Source: Vibrio caribbeanicus ATCC BAA-2122 (GTDB lineage: Bacteria; Pseudomonadota; Gammaproteobacteria; Enterobacterales; Vibrionaceae). From it: a stretch of DNA of 64,000 bases. A program made the translations under genes and the position numbers. The stretch spans positions 78,401 through 142,400 of the forward strand of contig NZ_AEIU01000002.1 in NCBI RefSeq assembly GCF_000165125.1, written 5' to 3'. The notes beneath the pieces were generated by a model. That model ran no database searches, had not been told where the DNA came from, and saw only the letters and a program-made list of their open reading frames with translations. Of this stretch, positions 46,077-53,932 are shown in pieces. How positions within the stretch are numbered: the first letter of the stretch is position 1; each line of letters starts with the position of its first letter.

Positions 46077-46550
46077 ATGAAAGAGCATGAATTTGAAACT
46101 CTTCAGGAGTATCTCCAACAAGGGGGATCGATCAAAATGTTGGGTGATATTGATCAACACGATCTCGACTTATTGTCTCGTTATGGCTCTCAATTGATGA
46201 ACTACGGTGATTATGAAGGAGCAAAACGAATATTTTACTTGCTTATGCGAGTCGATCAATGGAACTCAGATTACTTCTTTGCCCTTGGTACTTGCTGCCA
46301 GCAACTCAAACAACATGAGGAAGCAATTTTTTGTTTCAGTCGAGCGGGCATTATCAATATCGAAGATCCGAGAAGTCCGTATTACGCCGGAAAAAGTTAC
46401 CTAGAGGTTGGCAATATACACTACGCGGCAAAATCTTTTCAAGCCGCAATACGCGTTTGTAATTGTCATTCAGACAACAATTGGGATGAGATTGCCCAAT
46501 TGGCTAAGCAAGCTTTAGCACCTTTATTAAAGGAGGTACAAGATGTCTAG
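46077..46550 (+). CDS. sscA: SscA-like class II (SycD/LcrH) translocator chaperone
   Basis: A 157-aa tetratricopeptide-repeat chaperone at the sscA position; SscA serves the translocator SseC. TPR-like helices run from about residue 45 (YGSQLMNYGDYEGAKRIFYL), through DYFFALGTCCQQLKQHEEAI, to AGKSYLEVGNIHYAAKSFQA. The length equals that of Salmonella SscA. It begins 9 nt after the second filament gene with GGAGG before the ATG, and overlaps sseC by 8 nt, its predicted client. Confidence 0.88.
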   Translation: MKEHEFETLQEYLQQGGSIKMLGDIDQHDLDLLSRYGSQLMNYGDYEGAKRIFYLLMRVDQWNSDYFFALGTCCQQLKQHEEAIFCFSRAGIINIEDPRSPYYAGKSYLEVGNIHYAAKSFQAAIRVCNCHSDNNWDEIAQLAKQALAPLLKEVQDV

Positions 46551-47937
46551 TATCACACTCAACAATCAACTACCGCTAAACGGTACCCAAGATATTAGTC
46601 GCATTGAGCGTTCTGATGATAAAAAAGCTAACTTGCCAGCCTCGAATCATTTTGTTGGAACAGTAGAAACATCGAAAAAGAAAGGTGTTGTGAGTACTGA
46701 GCAAGCCAACCAAGCATTACAAAATATCGTTAAAGATAATGGTGTCAGCGTAGGGCAGCTCGAAAAAGCGTCTATAAATGACATCGTGATGATGGCAACT
46801 AACCTAGGCCTCAAAGCTCTGGGTGATACAGCAAACTCAGCCGCAAAATCATTGAAGATAAAGACTGATGCTCAGGAAGTGGCGCGCAACCGACAAGTGA
46901 AAGAGTTTCAAGAACAATTAGCTAAGCAGATTGAACAGAATAACAAAGCCCATAAAGGGGGGATTTTTGGGGCTATTTTCGACTGGATTGTCGGTGCTGT
47001 CGAGGCTGTTATTGGTGCATTTAAGATGCTTGAAGGGGTCGCTAGAGTCGCGGTTGGTGATGTGAGTGGTGCATTAGACATCGCCAGTGGGGCGGCTTAC
47101 TTGACCGCTGGATTTGCTGGCATGGTCAAAGCAGCCGCAGAAACCGCCATTTTATGTGGTGCTGATAAAGACAAATGTCAGGATGTCATTAACGTTGCAT
47201 CTAAGGTTCAGCTTGGTGCAGAAATTGTTGGCATGGCGTGTGACATTTTCCAAGCTGGCCGCGCTATTTCTGCAACACGAGGCATTGCCACAGGTACAGA
47301 AACCGCAATGAAAGAGGCGGCACCCAAGTTAATCGAAAGTATTGGTAAAGGTTCAACCAAAGAAATTGCAACGGTGGCTGAAAATGTCGGCAAGCAAGTC
47401 TCCGAGCAGGTCGGCCAGCAAGTGATGCAGCAATTGATGAAGGAAGGGGCAGAGCAAAGCGGTCAGATCTCCAAAGCCTTGGCAAAAGCTTTCAGCGAAG
47501 ATGCAATTCGTGAATTAGTAACCAATGCAGTCAAAGAAACCGCTGAACAGGCGATTAAAAAAGGCGTGACTCTAACGGCTGAGGAACTCACCAAACAAGT
47601 GTCCAAAAATGTCAGTCAAGAGGTCTTTAAAGCCGTCTTTAAAGCTTGCACTTATACCTCGCTAGAGATAGTTCGAGCAACCGCTGGATCAAGTAAAGCT
47701 GTTACTAGTGGCGCCATAGGTATCGAGAAAGCTAAGTTGCAAAAGCAAATTGAAGAACTGATCCTCAAGCAGAATTTTATGGAGTTTTGCTACGAGTGGT
47801 ACAACAAAGCAAAAGAACAGCAGACAAAGTCCATTAAAGATCTGTTTGATAAGCAGGGTGACGCAGTAAGCGGAGCCAGCAATGTAATTAGTCAAACTGG
47901 CAGCTTGCAAGCTCGAATTGCGACATCATCGATTTAA
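46543..47937 (+). CDS. sseC: SseC/EspD/YopB-type major translocator
   Basis: A 464-aa pore-forming translocon protein inserted in the host membrane. Hydrophobic stretches lie at about residues 140-165 (FGAIFDWIVGAVEAVIGAF) and 180-205 (ALDIASGAAYLTAGFAGMV), followed by long amphipathic helices with QVSEQVGQQVMQQLMKEG. The length is close to SseC (484 aa). It is made with its chaperone SscA just upstream and precedes sseD, as in SPI-2. Confidence 0.85.
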   Translation: MSSITLNNQLPLNGTQDISRIERSDDKKANLPASNHFVGTVETSKKKGVVSTEQANQALQNIVKDNGVSVGQLEKASINDIVMMATNLGLKALGDTANSAAKSLKIKTDAQEVARNRQVKEFQEQLAKQIEQNNKAHKGGIFGAIFDWIVGAVEAVIGAFKMLEGVARVAVGDVSGALDIASGAAYLTAGFAGMVKAAAETAILCGADKDKCQDVINVASKVQLGAEIVGMACDIFQAGRAISATRGIATGTETAMKEAAPKLIESIGKGSTKEIATVAENVGKQVSEQVGQQVMQQLMKEGAEQSGQISKALAKAFSEDAIRELVTNAVKETAEQAIKKGVTLTAEELTKQVSKNVSQEVFKAVFKACTYTSLEIVRATAGSSKAVTSGAIGIEKAKLQKQIEELILKQNFMEFCYEWYNKAKEQQTKSIKDLFDKQGDAVSGASNVISQTGSLQARIATSSI

Positions 47938-47953
47938 AAATGAGGAAATAATT

Positions 47954-48565
47954 ATGACAACTGTACAAACTAATACACCTACTCCGGTTAGTGCTCCTGC
48001 GGTAAATGATGATTTAACCGTCAAGACAGACCACAGCATTTCTGATTGTGATGGTATGGAAGCAATCGCTCAGTTAAACGATTTAATGATTAAACTTTCT
48101 GAAGTAATGCAAAAATTGCGTGATGTGCTTCAACAGTACAACCAGAAACAGCAGGAGCTCGGTTGGGATATCCAAAAAGCCTCAATGGATACTAAAAAAG
48201 AGGCGATTTCGAAAGCGTGTGAATCTTCCATATTATCGGGTGTGCTTCAAATCGGTGCCGGTATTGCTGGAATGGCTGGTGCGGGATTTTCAAAATCTAC
48301 CGGTCTGGGTGAAGCTACAACCCATCTAGGAAAGGGTGCTGGGGATTCGCTTTCTGGTATTGGAACCGTTGTTTCAGCTGAAATGACTAAAAATGCTGAA
48401 ATAGAAAAAACTGAAGGTGAGTTTCAATCAATGAATGCACAGAGCTATACCAAAAATATTGGGGAATCAAGAGAAAAGGCAATGCAAATATCCGAGCAAA
48501 TGCGTTCTCTTGTTAAAGACTTGGTTGAATTACATGGTCGAATCTCTTCAGCCGTTAAAAACTAA
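47954..48565 (+). CDS. sseD: SseD/EspB-like minor translocator
   Basis: A 203-aa homologue of SseD. Shared features are an N-terminal helix with LNDLMIKLSEVMQKLRDVLQ (SseD has DIWMKLMELAKKLRDIM), one glycine-rich hydrophobic region (GVLQIGAGIAGMAGAG) and a C-terminal region with AQSYTKNIGESREKA (SseD has AQSYNKSLTEIMEKA). The frame is open from 47918 across the sseC end, but the ATG at 47954, with GAGGAAA upstream, gives the expected start. Confidence 0.87.
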   Translation: MTTVQTNTPTPVSAPAVNDDLTVKTDHSISDCDGMEAIAQLNDLMIKLSEVMQKLRDVLQQYNQKQQELGWDIQKASMDTKKEAISKACESSILSGVLQIGAGIAGMAGAGFSKSTGLGEATTHLGKGAGDSLSGIGTVVSAEMTKNAEIEKTEGEFQSMNAQSYTKNIGESREKAMQISEQMRSLVKDLVELHGRISSAVKN

Positions 48566-48589
48566 TCCCACCTATAAACCTCTAATATA

Positions 48590-48620
48590 TAGGCAAATAC
48601 TGAATCCCAGTATTTGCCTA
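48590..48620 (+). promoter_or_regulatory. Perfect 12-bp hairpin abutting the sscB ribosome site
   Basis: TAGGCAAATACT (48590-48601) and AGTATTTGCCTA (48609-48620) pair perfectly over a 7-nt loop. The stem ends directly at GGGAG, the ribosome site of sscB, and there is no T run, so it is not an ordinary terminator. It could set sscB/sseF translation, protect the upstream mRNA from 3' decay, or be bound by a protein. Confidence 0.7.
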
Positions 48621-48631
48621 GGGAGTTACTT

Positions 48632-49108
48632 ATGAATTCCACTGGTTACAATGAAGTGAATTACGAAGAACTTGGAGAATTGGTCAAACAAGTTCTTGAA
48701 GATAAAAAGACGCTCGCGCAGGTTAATAACGTGAGTGAAAGCGAACTCAATAACCTCTATGTTGAAGCTGTGGCTCATTATGCTGCCGAAGAGATGGACG
48801 AGGCATTAACTAAATTTACTTATCTGGTGATGAATAATCCATGGAATCGACTGTATTTGGTTGGTTTAGCCTCATGTTTGCATGCTGAAAAGCAATACCA
48901 AAACGCGATGGTTTTTTATGGTTACGCTGCCATGATGGATGCTAGAGATGCTGCTGTGACGTTCAGGATTGGTCAGTGTTTTAACTCATTAGGCATGATG
49001 AAAGAGGCTATCGAGGCATTACAAACAAGCATCGATCAAAGCTACGTTTCTCCAGTGCAGCCAGACGTGCGGAGTCTTGCTCAATCAGCATTGTATTCAA
49101 TCCAATAG
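48632..49108 (+). CDS. sscB: SscB-like class II chaperone
   Basis: A 158-aa TPR chaperone related to the sscA product but distinct (ALTKFTYLVMNNPWNRLYLVG, FRIGQCFNSLGMMKEAIEAL). In SPI-2 SscB is the chaperone of the effector SseF, and here the next gene is SseF-like, which supports the pairing. GGGAG lies 7 nt before the ATG at 48632; six codons upstream fall in the hairpin. No sseE-type gene lies between sseD and this gene, unlike SPI-2. Confidence 0.82.
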   Translation: MNSTGYNEVNYEELGELVKQVLEDKKTLAQVNNVSESELNNLYVEAVAHYAAEEMDEALTKFTYLVMNNPWNRLYLVGLASCLHAEKQYQNAMVFYGYAAMMDARDAAVTFRIGQCFNSLGMMKEAIEALQTSIDQSYVSPVQPDVRSLAQSALYSIQ

Positions 49109-49127
49109 TTATTTGAGAGAGCTAAGT

Positions 49128-50186
49128 ATGAATAATTCTTTGAGTATTAATTGCCAGGGAGCGATAAACATCGCACCGACTACAAACGAACGAACCAATT
49201 CTTCTATTGCCGAGAGCCTCCAATTCAACCCTCACCAAATTACCTTACCAAATGAAGACAGCATTGCTCCACATAAGACGATAACAGACGGTCTTGATGA
49301 GATTCATCAACATAATGAAACAGCAAAGAAAGCCAACATCGACATAGCAAAAAAAGACTTTATTGCACAAATTAGTAAAGTTGTTTTAGCGGGTGTTGGT
49401 CTAGGACTCGCGATTGCAGGCACGGTTCTAACGGCGGGAGCTGGCGCACCTCTTATCGCCGCTACTGGTGTCGCCTTCACGCTTGCTGTTGCAGATGCTG
49501 GGACGGGGTTTGCTCATTGGCGTGACTTAAAAGCGGGTGGTGAAGGTTTTACCATGAAAGGTGACTCGGTAGCAGGCTTTGTCAATTGGGCTGCGAGTAA
49601 GTGCACTTACACGGAGCAATATGCTAAAACAATGGGTACCGTGACATCAGCAGTCTCTAGAGCTGGGCTTCTTGTTGGAACCATATATGCCAGTCCTGCA
49701 GAAGTCGCTGGTGTTGCTGGAAAGGCAATCACCGTTGTAGAGCAAGCATTACACGTTGCACACAAGGCGCATAGTCTAACTGAGCTCCCCTCAAAAACAG
49801 CTGAGATCGGCCTTGAGAAACATAATGAGAAATTGAAGAGTGCAGAAAAAGATTTAAAACAGCGCTTACTAGACAGAGCAGAAAATCAGCAAGATGTTAT
49901 CGGTGGGGCTAAAAACCTAGTCGGTGAGTTGAGATCAAAAGTGCACACTGGAGGAAAAATTATCCATGGTATGAGTGAGAACATTGCCGAATTAGAAGAT
50001 CGTGTCAAAGTAAAGAACAGCTTGGTGGCAAGTAAGGATCAACAGATTGATAAGCTGAAAGCAGAGTTGGAATCAGCAGAGAATATATTGACGGATGTAA
50101 GGCTCAAATTATTTGAAATTATTGCTAAATCATCCGGAGTCACAATACCTGAATCTCGGGGACGTTCACATTCCATTTCATTCTGA
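49128..50186 (+). CDS. SseF-like membrane-targeted effector with a coiled-coil C-terminus
   Basis: A 352-aa predicted effector. Residues about 85-160 resemble the SseF core: a hydrophobic pair with LTAGAGAPLIAATGVAFTLA then VADAGTGFAHW (SseF: ISGGAGLPIAILAGAALVIA then IGDACCAYHNY), and KGDSVAGFVNWAASKC (SseF: ASDSVALVVSALALKC). A second hydrophobic region lies near 176-205. The last 120 residues are charged coiled coil (about 228-270 and 282-335), with no SseF counterpart. Start chosen at ATG 49128, not the longer frame from 49077. It follows its likely chaperone gene by 19 nt. Confidence 0.75.
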   Translation: MNNSLSINCQGAINIAPTTNERTNSSIAESLQFNPHQITLPNEDSIAPHKTITDGLDEIHQHNETAKKANIDIAKKDFIAQISKVVLAGVGLGLAIAGTVLTAGAGAPLIAATGVAFTLAVADAGTGFAHWRDLKAGGEGFTMKGDSVAGFVNWAASKCTYTEQYAKTMGTVTSAVSRAGLLVGTIYASPAEVAGVAGKAITVVEQALHVAHKAHSLTELPSKTAEIGLEKHNEKLKSAEKDLKQRLLDRAENQQDVIGGAKNLVGELRSKVHTGGKIIHGMSENIAELEDRVKVKNSLVASKDQQIDKLKAELESAENILTDVRLKLFEIIAKSSGVTIPESRGRSHSISF

Positions 50187-50250
50187 TTATGTTGTTGATT
50201 TCGATGGTTAGAGTTTAAGTTTCTGTCTTGTCTGCAAGGAGGGCTTAATT

Positions 50251-50284
50251 GGCTAAATCTAGCAGCCTGAGGTTACTTGAATAT
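50251..50284. repeat. MITE-like repeat, terminal fragment after the SseF-like gene
   Basis: About 34 bp ending CTGAGGTTACTTGAATATA, matching the reverse complement of the left end of the repeat family with a few changes. It abuts the terminator at 50285. Confidence 0.6.
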
Positions 50285-50309
50285 AAGGGTACTTGCGTAC
50301 CCTTTTTTA
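50285..50309 (+). terminator. Terminator of the filament/translocon/effector operon
   Basis: AAGGGTAC (50285-50292) pairs with GTACCCTT (50297-50304) over TTGC and runs into further T. It lies 98 nt after the SseF-like gene, before the promoter region of the araC-sctF operon. Confidence 0.88.
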
Positions 50310-50358
50310 TTTGTTGAACAGTCTGACATGCTATTTATTTTCTGAACATTCTACTCAC

Positions 50359-50376
50359 TTCAGGTGTTCACCTGAT
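50359..50376. promoter_or_regulatory. 7-4-7 palindrome upstream of the araC-sctF operon
   Basis: TTCAGGT-GTTC-ACCTGAT; hexamers TCAGGT/ACCTGA form a perfect inverted repeat. It is centred about 68 nt before the araC start. A TATAAG at 50408 is a possible -10, which would place the palindrome near -52. Confidence 0.7.
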
Positions 50377-50435
50377 ATCTACTTATTACTCTTTAAGGCA
50401 AATTGATTATAAGAGAAATTTGAAAGGTGACAGGT

Positions 50436-51137
50436 ATGCACGCATTACAAGTAGTGTTATTTCTTAAACCAGGCTACATAGATTATCACGGTAAAAAATC
50501 TCAAATTGAAGCTAATCAATTGGTGATGGTTGGGGAAGAAGCCGAAGTGCATGCTTCGAATCGCTCAGATTGGCTGAGTATTTTTTTCTATCCTGGCGAA
50601 ATTTCACAAGTATACCCACTGCTGACAGAACTTATTTGCCCAAACCAAAAAGCCTACCCCAGCCAAAGTTATCAAGTAAAGCCGATCCCAGTTTTTGATG
50701 AGTTGGTCAATGTTATCCAGCAGTTACATAAAGTTAGTAAAGAAGTGATGCTGAGGTTTGTTTGTACATACTGCTTAGAGATGGATAAGCCTTATTTTTC
50801 TCAATTATTAAATCAGTACTGTGATCAAAATGACAGGGTGTTTGATTTTGTCAATGAAAATGCATACGAGCCATGGCCAGTAGCAAAATACGCTCAACTA
50901 CTTGAGATGGATGTGACTAAGCTCAATACAGCATTTTATAGGCATTATGGACAATCAACTAAGAGTTGGTTGACTGAACAGAGATTGTCTTATGCCAAGC
51001 AAATCATTTTGGACACCGATAGGAAAATCTCTGAGGTCGCTTTAGATTCAGGTTTTAGTAGTCATTCTCACTTTATTGGAGCGTTCAGGAAACGTTATCA
51101 ATGCAGTCCCTCTGATTTACGTTCAAGCAGAAAATAG
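50436..51137 (+). CDS. AraC-family transcriptional regulator (EsrC-like by context)
   Basis: A 233-aa regulator with a variable N-terminal domain and a C-terminal pair of helix-turn-helix motifs (VAKYAQLLEMDVTKLNTAFY; ISEVALDSGFSSHSHFIGAF followed by RYQCSPSDLR, the AraC signature). The ATG at 50436, with AAAGG 8 nt upstream, is preferred over the GTG at 50427. It sits at the head of the needle/base operon, 9 nt before sctF. SPI-2 has no AraC gene inside, but Edwardsiella carries esrC, so an EsrC-like activator is the best reading. Confidence 0.85.
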   Translation: MHALQVVLFLKPGYIDYHGKKSQIEANQLVMVGEEAEVHASNRSDWLSIFFYPGEISQVYPLLTELICPNQKAYPSQSYQVKPIPVFDELVNVIQQLHKVSKEVMLRFVCTYCLEMDKPYFSQLLNQYCDQNDRVFDFVNENAYEPWPVAKYAQLLEMDVTKLNTAFYRHYGQSTKSWLTEQRLSYAKQIILDTDRKISEVALDSGFSSHSHFIGAFRKRYQCSPSDLRSSRK

Positions 51138-51146
51138 GAGGTCGTT

Positions 51147-51362
51147 ATGGATCTTAATGCTGTTATCAACCAGTTATCTCAAATGTCTGCGCAATCAGCG
51201 CAAGACATTCAAACTAAAATGGCCAACGCAGACCCGAACAACCCTGAGCAAATGATGCAAGCTCAATTTGCTGTTCAACAATATTCAAACTTTATGGGTT
51301 ATGAAAGCGCGCTTATTAAGGCTGTCAAAGACATGGTTCAGGGGATCATAGCGAAGATATGA
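51147..51362 (+). CDS. sctF: Type III secretion needle subunit SctF (SsaG/EscF)
   Basis: A 71-aa needle protein, the same length as SsaG, with matching segments: MDLNAVINQLSQMSAQSAQ, then AQFAVQQYSNFMGYESALIK and the end KDMVQGIIAKI (SsaG ends KDMLSGIIAKI). A strong AGGAGG precedes the ATG. The two-helix hairpin with the central PNNPEQM turn is typical. It overlaps the sctG start by four bases. Confidence 0.93.
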   Translation: MDLNAVINQLSQMSAQSAQDIQTKMANADPNNPEQMMQAQFAVQQYSNFMGYESALIKAVKDMVQGIIAKI

Positions 51363-51676
51363 AAACTAACAATAAGCAACTTTTGGTAGAGTCCGCGTTA
51401 GCAGCGGCCAACCATGGTCTTGAAAAACAGGCTCTTACCATATTGAAAGTTTTTCCTCAGTTGGTTGAAGACATTGAGGACCGACAAGTACTCAGTAGCT
51501 TGGTGTATTTTGCTTTAAATAAGCGAGCAGATGCATTGCGCTCTCTGAATGGAATAAAGACGGCTCAGGCAGACGGGTTGAGGTTCTTATACCAGTCCGT
51601 TCCAGCCTCAGCCGACACATCGAAGATTTGTTCATTGATAACAGGAGGCCAAAATGGAGCTCAGTGCAATCGCTAA
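51359..51676 (+). CDS. sctG: SsaH/EscG/YscG-type needle chaperone
   Basis: A 105-aa helical protein at the ssaH position, with TPR-like helices (ALAAANHGLEKQALTILKVF, SSLVYFALNKRADALRSL). YscG-type proteins cap the needle subunit in the cytoplasm together with the YscE-type protein encoded here at 43671. ATG overlaps the sctF stop. It is somewhat longer than SsaH; its last 23 nt overlap the sctI start. Confidence 0.75.
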   Translation: MKTNNKQLLVESALAAANHGLEKQALTILKVFPQLVEDIEDRQVLSSLVYFALNKRADALRSLNGIKTAQADGLRFLYQSVPASADTSKICSLITGGQNGAQCNR

Positions 51677-51959
51677 AGCAACTTATACCGCACTTGATAA
51701 GCAAACTGAGGCGGTAAACCCTGATAAAGAAATGGTCGATAAGTTTAGTCAACTGATGCAAAAAGGTACTCAGGATACGGGTAGGCTGAACGATATTGTC
51801 GGGCCCATGCCCGATGTAAGTTCTCAATTAAGTATTTCTCCCGGTCAGGCCATTCAGAGTCAGGCTCTCGTGACTCGCTCTTTGGTGGAGGTCGACCTTG
51901 CAGCTAAAACTGCCGGTAGCCTTTCTCAATCAATAAACAAATTGGTGACAATGCAATGA
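51654..51959 (+). CDS. sctI: Type III secretion inner rod protein SctI (SsaI/EscI)
   Basis: A 101-aa inner-rod/needle adaptor. The C-terminal part is the conserved helix ending QALVTRSLVEVDLAAKTAG, followed by SQSINKLVTMQ, as in the YscI/EscI family. GGAGG 5 nt before the ATG fixes the start inside the end of sctG. It overlaps the sctJ start by ATGA, the standard order sctF-G-I-J. Confidence 0.88.
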   Translation: MELSAIAKATYTALDKQTEAVNPDKEMVDKFSQLMQKGTQDTGRLNDIVGPMPDVSSQLSISPGQAIQSQALVTRSLVEVDLAAKTAGSLSQSINKLVTMQ

Positions 51960-52678
51960 AAAAGCTTAGATGGTTAGCCTTATTACTGGCACTGCTTCTT
52001 TCAGGTTGTAAAGTTCAACTCTATCAGAACTTACCTCAAGCAGAAGCCAATCAAATGGTCGCGCTATTGATGTTAAATCATATCGATGCCAGCTCTGAAA
52101 TGGATGCAAAAACAGGGAAAGTTACCCTGAAGATAGAAAAAGATCAGTTCATCAATGCCGTTGAACTCTTGAGGCAGAATGGTTATCCCAAAGCCGAGTA
52201 TGTGGGAATCGAGCAGTTGTTCCCCTCCGGGCAATTGGTATCATCGCCGGCACAGGAAGAAGCAAAGATGAGCTACCTCAAAGAGCAACAGCTTGAGAGG
52301 ACATTGTCGAATATGGATGGTGTTATTAGTGCACGAGTCTCCATTGCACAAAATGATAGCAGCGCCTCTAGTTCACATCAAACACCGGATCAAAAGTCTG
52401 CCTCTGTTTATATCAAATATTCACCCGAGGCGAATTTAGGTAACTCAGAATCGCAAATTCGAAATTTAATTAAAAATGCAGTGCCTGACTTGAGTTATGA
52501 AAATATCAGCTTGTTTTTACAGCCTGCAGAATTTCGTTATCAGCCCGTTGTTGAAACGCCCTCACAGTGGAAAGGTTATCAGAATTGGTTAGTAGAGAAC
52601 AAGACACCAGTGACAATTGGGTTGGGAAGCATACTAGTAGCGGGTGTTGCAGGGTTAGCACTTGGTCGAAGGAAGTGA
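51956..52678 (+). CDS. sctJ: Type III secretion inner-ring lipoprotein SctJ (SsaJ/EscJ)
   Basis: Inner ring of the membrane base. A signal peptide with lipobox LLLSGC (Cys near residue 18), then the YscJ fold (YQNLPQAEANQMVALLMLNH, ELLRQNGYPKAEYVGIEQLF), VISARVSIAQND, and a C-terminal membrane segment (TIGLGSILVAGVAGLALG) are all present. It is 240 aa long. It overlaps sctI by ATGA and ends 7 nt before the sctK start. Confidence 0.95.
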   Translation: MKKLRWLALLLALLLSGCKVQLYQNLPQAEANQMVALLMLNHIDASSEMDAKTGKVTLKIEKDQFINAVELLRQNGYPKAEYVGIEQLFPSGQLVSSPAQEEAKMSYLKEQQLERTLSNMDGVISARVSIAQNDSSASSSHQTPDQKSASVYIKYSPEANLGNSESQIRNLIKNAVPDLSYENISLFLQPAEFRYQPVVETPSQWKGYQNWLVENKTPVTIGLGSILVAGVAGLALGRRK

Positions 52679-52685
52679 GGCGAAT

Positions 52686-53264
52686 ATGTCAGCGGAACTA
52701 TTGAGGTTAAATAGAGAGTTGAGACAAGTTGGAACAAGACTTCATCCTCAGTGGTGGAAGAAACTTCAACTTGAGTCTTGGCGGGGTCACTATCTTCAAA
52801 ATGAACTTATTGCGAGAAGAATAGACAGTTTGATTTTACGCCGTTCGGGGAATGAGTCCTTTTGGCTTCATGAGATCGATGACGAAATCTACCGGTGGGC
52901 AAATCTATTACCTAACCTTAAGTCTCTGATAATTGCTGCCGCATTGCTTGCTCAAGATTGCCCAGATTATCTATGGGATAGCCAGTATCGACATGTTCTT
53001 CAAAGTCAGTTCAGTCAAACACAAATAGAACAGTTGATCGCAATGTGGCCAGAGGGGGGTAATGCTCCCAACTGGCTGCCCGAAGAGATGCTCGAACAGG
53101 CAGAACTTTATGCAGCCTCGGCCTTGAAAAAATATTTTGACGGTAATCCATTTTGGTCAGTTCTTTGTTTTAGTTTGCCCGTTGAAGAATTCGGTCATGA
53201 GCAAAAAGATTGGGAAGTCGAAAAATTGATCAGTTGGATATTTAGATTGGAGCGATTTTTATGA
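52686..53264 (+). CDS. sctK: Type III secretion sorting-platform protein SctK
   Basis: A 192-aa protein between sctJ and sctL, the place of the poorly conserved YscK/OrgA-type subunit that links the cytoplasmic pods to the ring. It has conserved-looking tryptophans (HPQWWKKLQLESWRGHYLQ, DEIYRWANLLPNLK) and a C-terminal helix (KLISWIFRLERFL). The frame is open from 52662; the ATG at 52686 lies 8 nt after the sctJ stop. Its stop overlaps sctL by ATGA. Call by position and general likeness. Confidence 0.75.
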   Translation: MSAELLRLNRELRQVGTRLHPQWWKKLQLESWRGHYLQNELIARRIDSLILRRSGNESFWLHEIDDEIYRWANLLPNLKSLIIAAALLAQDCPDYLWDSQYRHVLQSQFSQTQIEQLIAMWPEGGNAPNWLPEEMLEQAELYAASALKKYFDGNPFWSVLCFSLPVEEFGHEQKDWEVEKLISWIFRLERFL

Positions 53265-53932
53265 GCCCATTTTCCATTTCCGTTTTCCACTGCGAGCTAG
53301 AGAGAACAGGAAATACTGTTTCAAAGCGGCAGATAGACGCCGCAATTAGAACGAATCGACGTGAATCACGTCTTCGTGAGCGGGTTGCCAAAATATTGCG
53401 TCAGGCAAGAGCCGGGCGTGAACATGCGCATCAACAAGCTGATGAGATTATTCGCTCAGCCCAAGAGAAAGCACAAAGCCTTGAATTATCTTGGAGAGCA
53501 AAAGCAGAGCAGCAGGCCATAGAAGATTCAGTGACTTGGTTGGTACAGGAGTCGGATATCGAAAGCCAATTAATTGATGGCGCCAGAGAGCAAATCCGAC
53601 AGCAGGTTCGGGCAGTTGTTGAACAGTGGGCGGTCGAACAGGATGTAAGTCAGTTTTTGATTAAAAGGCTCACGGATCAAGTGTGTCAGCAGACGAAAAA
53701 ACAAAGCCTGAATGTAAAGGTAAGTCGTGAAAGGTTTGCAGAAGTTGAGGCAGTTTTGGGTGATCAAGTGACAGTTAAGATTGATCCAAATCTGAATGAT
53801 ACTCAAGCTGAGTTGGAGTCAAAAAGCCTTATCGTACGCATCGACTTACAACAGCAGTTAGATGTGTTGCTGAATTCATTCTCGCATGATGAGCAACCCA
53901 ACGAGATGGCATCAGTAGGAGCAAGATTATGA
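53261..53932 (+). CDS. sctL: Type III secretion ATPase stator SctL (SsaK/EscL)
   Basis: A 223-aa FliH-like stator that regulates the SctN ATPase and joins the sorting platform. It has a basic, heptad-rich N-terminal half (RESRLRERVAKILRQARAGR, DEIIRSAQEKAQ) and a C-terminal globular part with VTVKIDPNL. The start overlaps sctK (ATGA) and the end overlaps sctW (ATGA), so the base genes are fully coupled. Confidence 0.87.
   Translation: MSPFSISVFHCELERTGNTVSKRQIDAAIRTNRRESRLRERVAKILRQARAGREHAHQQADEIIRSAQEKAQSLELSWRAKAEQQAIEDSVTWLVQESDIESQLIDGAREQIRQQVRAVVEQWAVEQDVSQFLIKRLTDQVCQQTKKQSLNVKVSRERFAEVEAVLGDQVTVKIDPNLNDTQAELESKSLIVRIDLQQQLDVLLNSFSHDEQPNEMASVGARL

Noticed and set aside
40566-50416. 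The shared string GATTATAAGAGA at 40566 and 50405 as a common -10 element
   Set aside because: At the first site it is the ribosome-binding region of ssaB (7 nt from the ATG), so the likeness may be coincidental.
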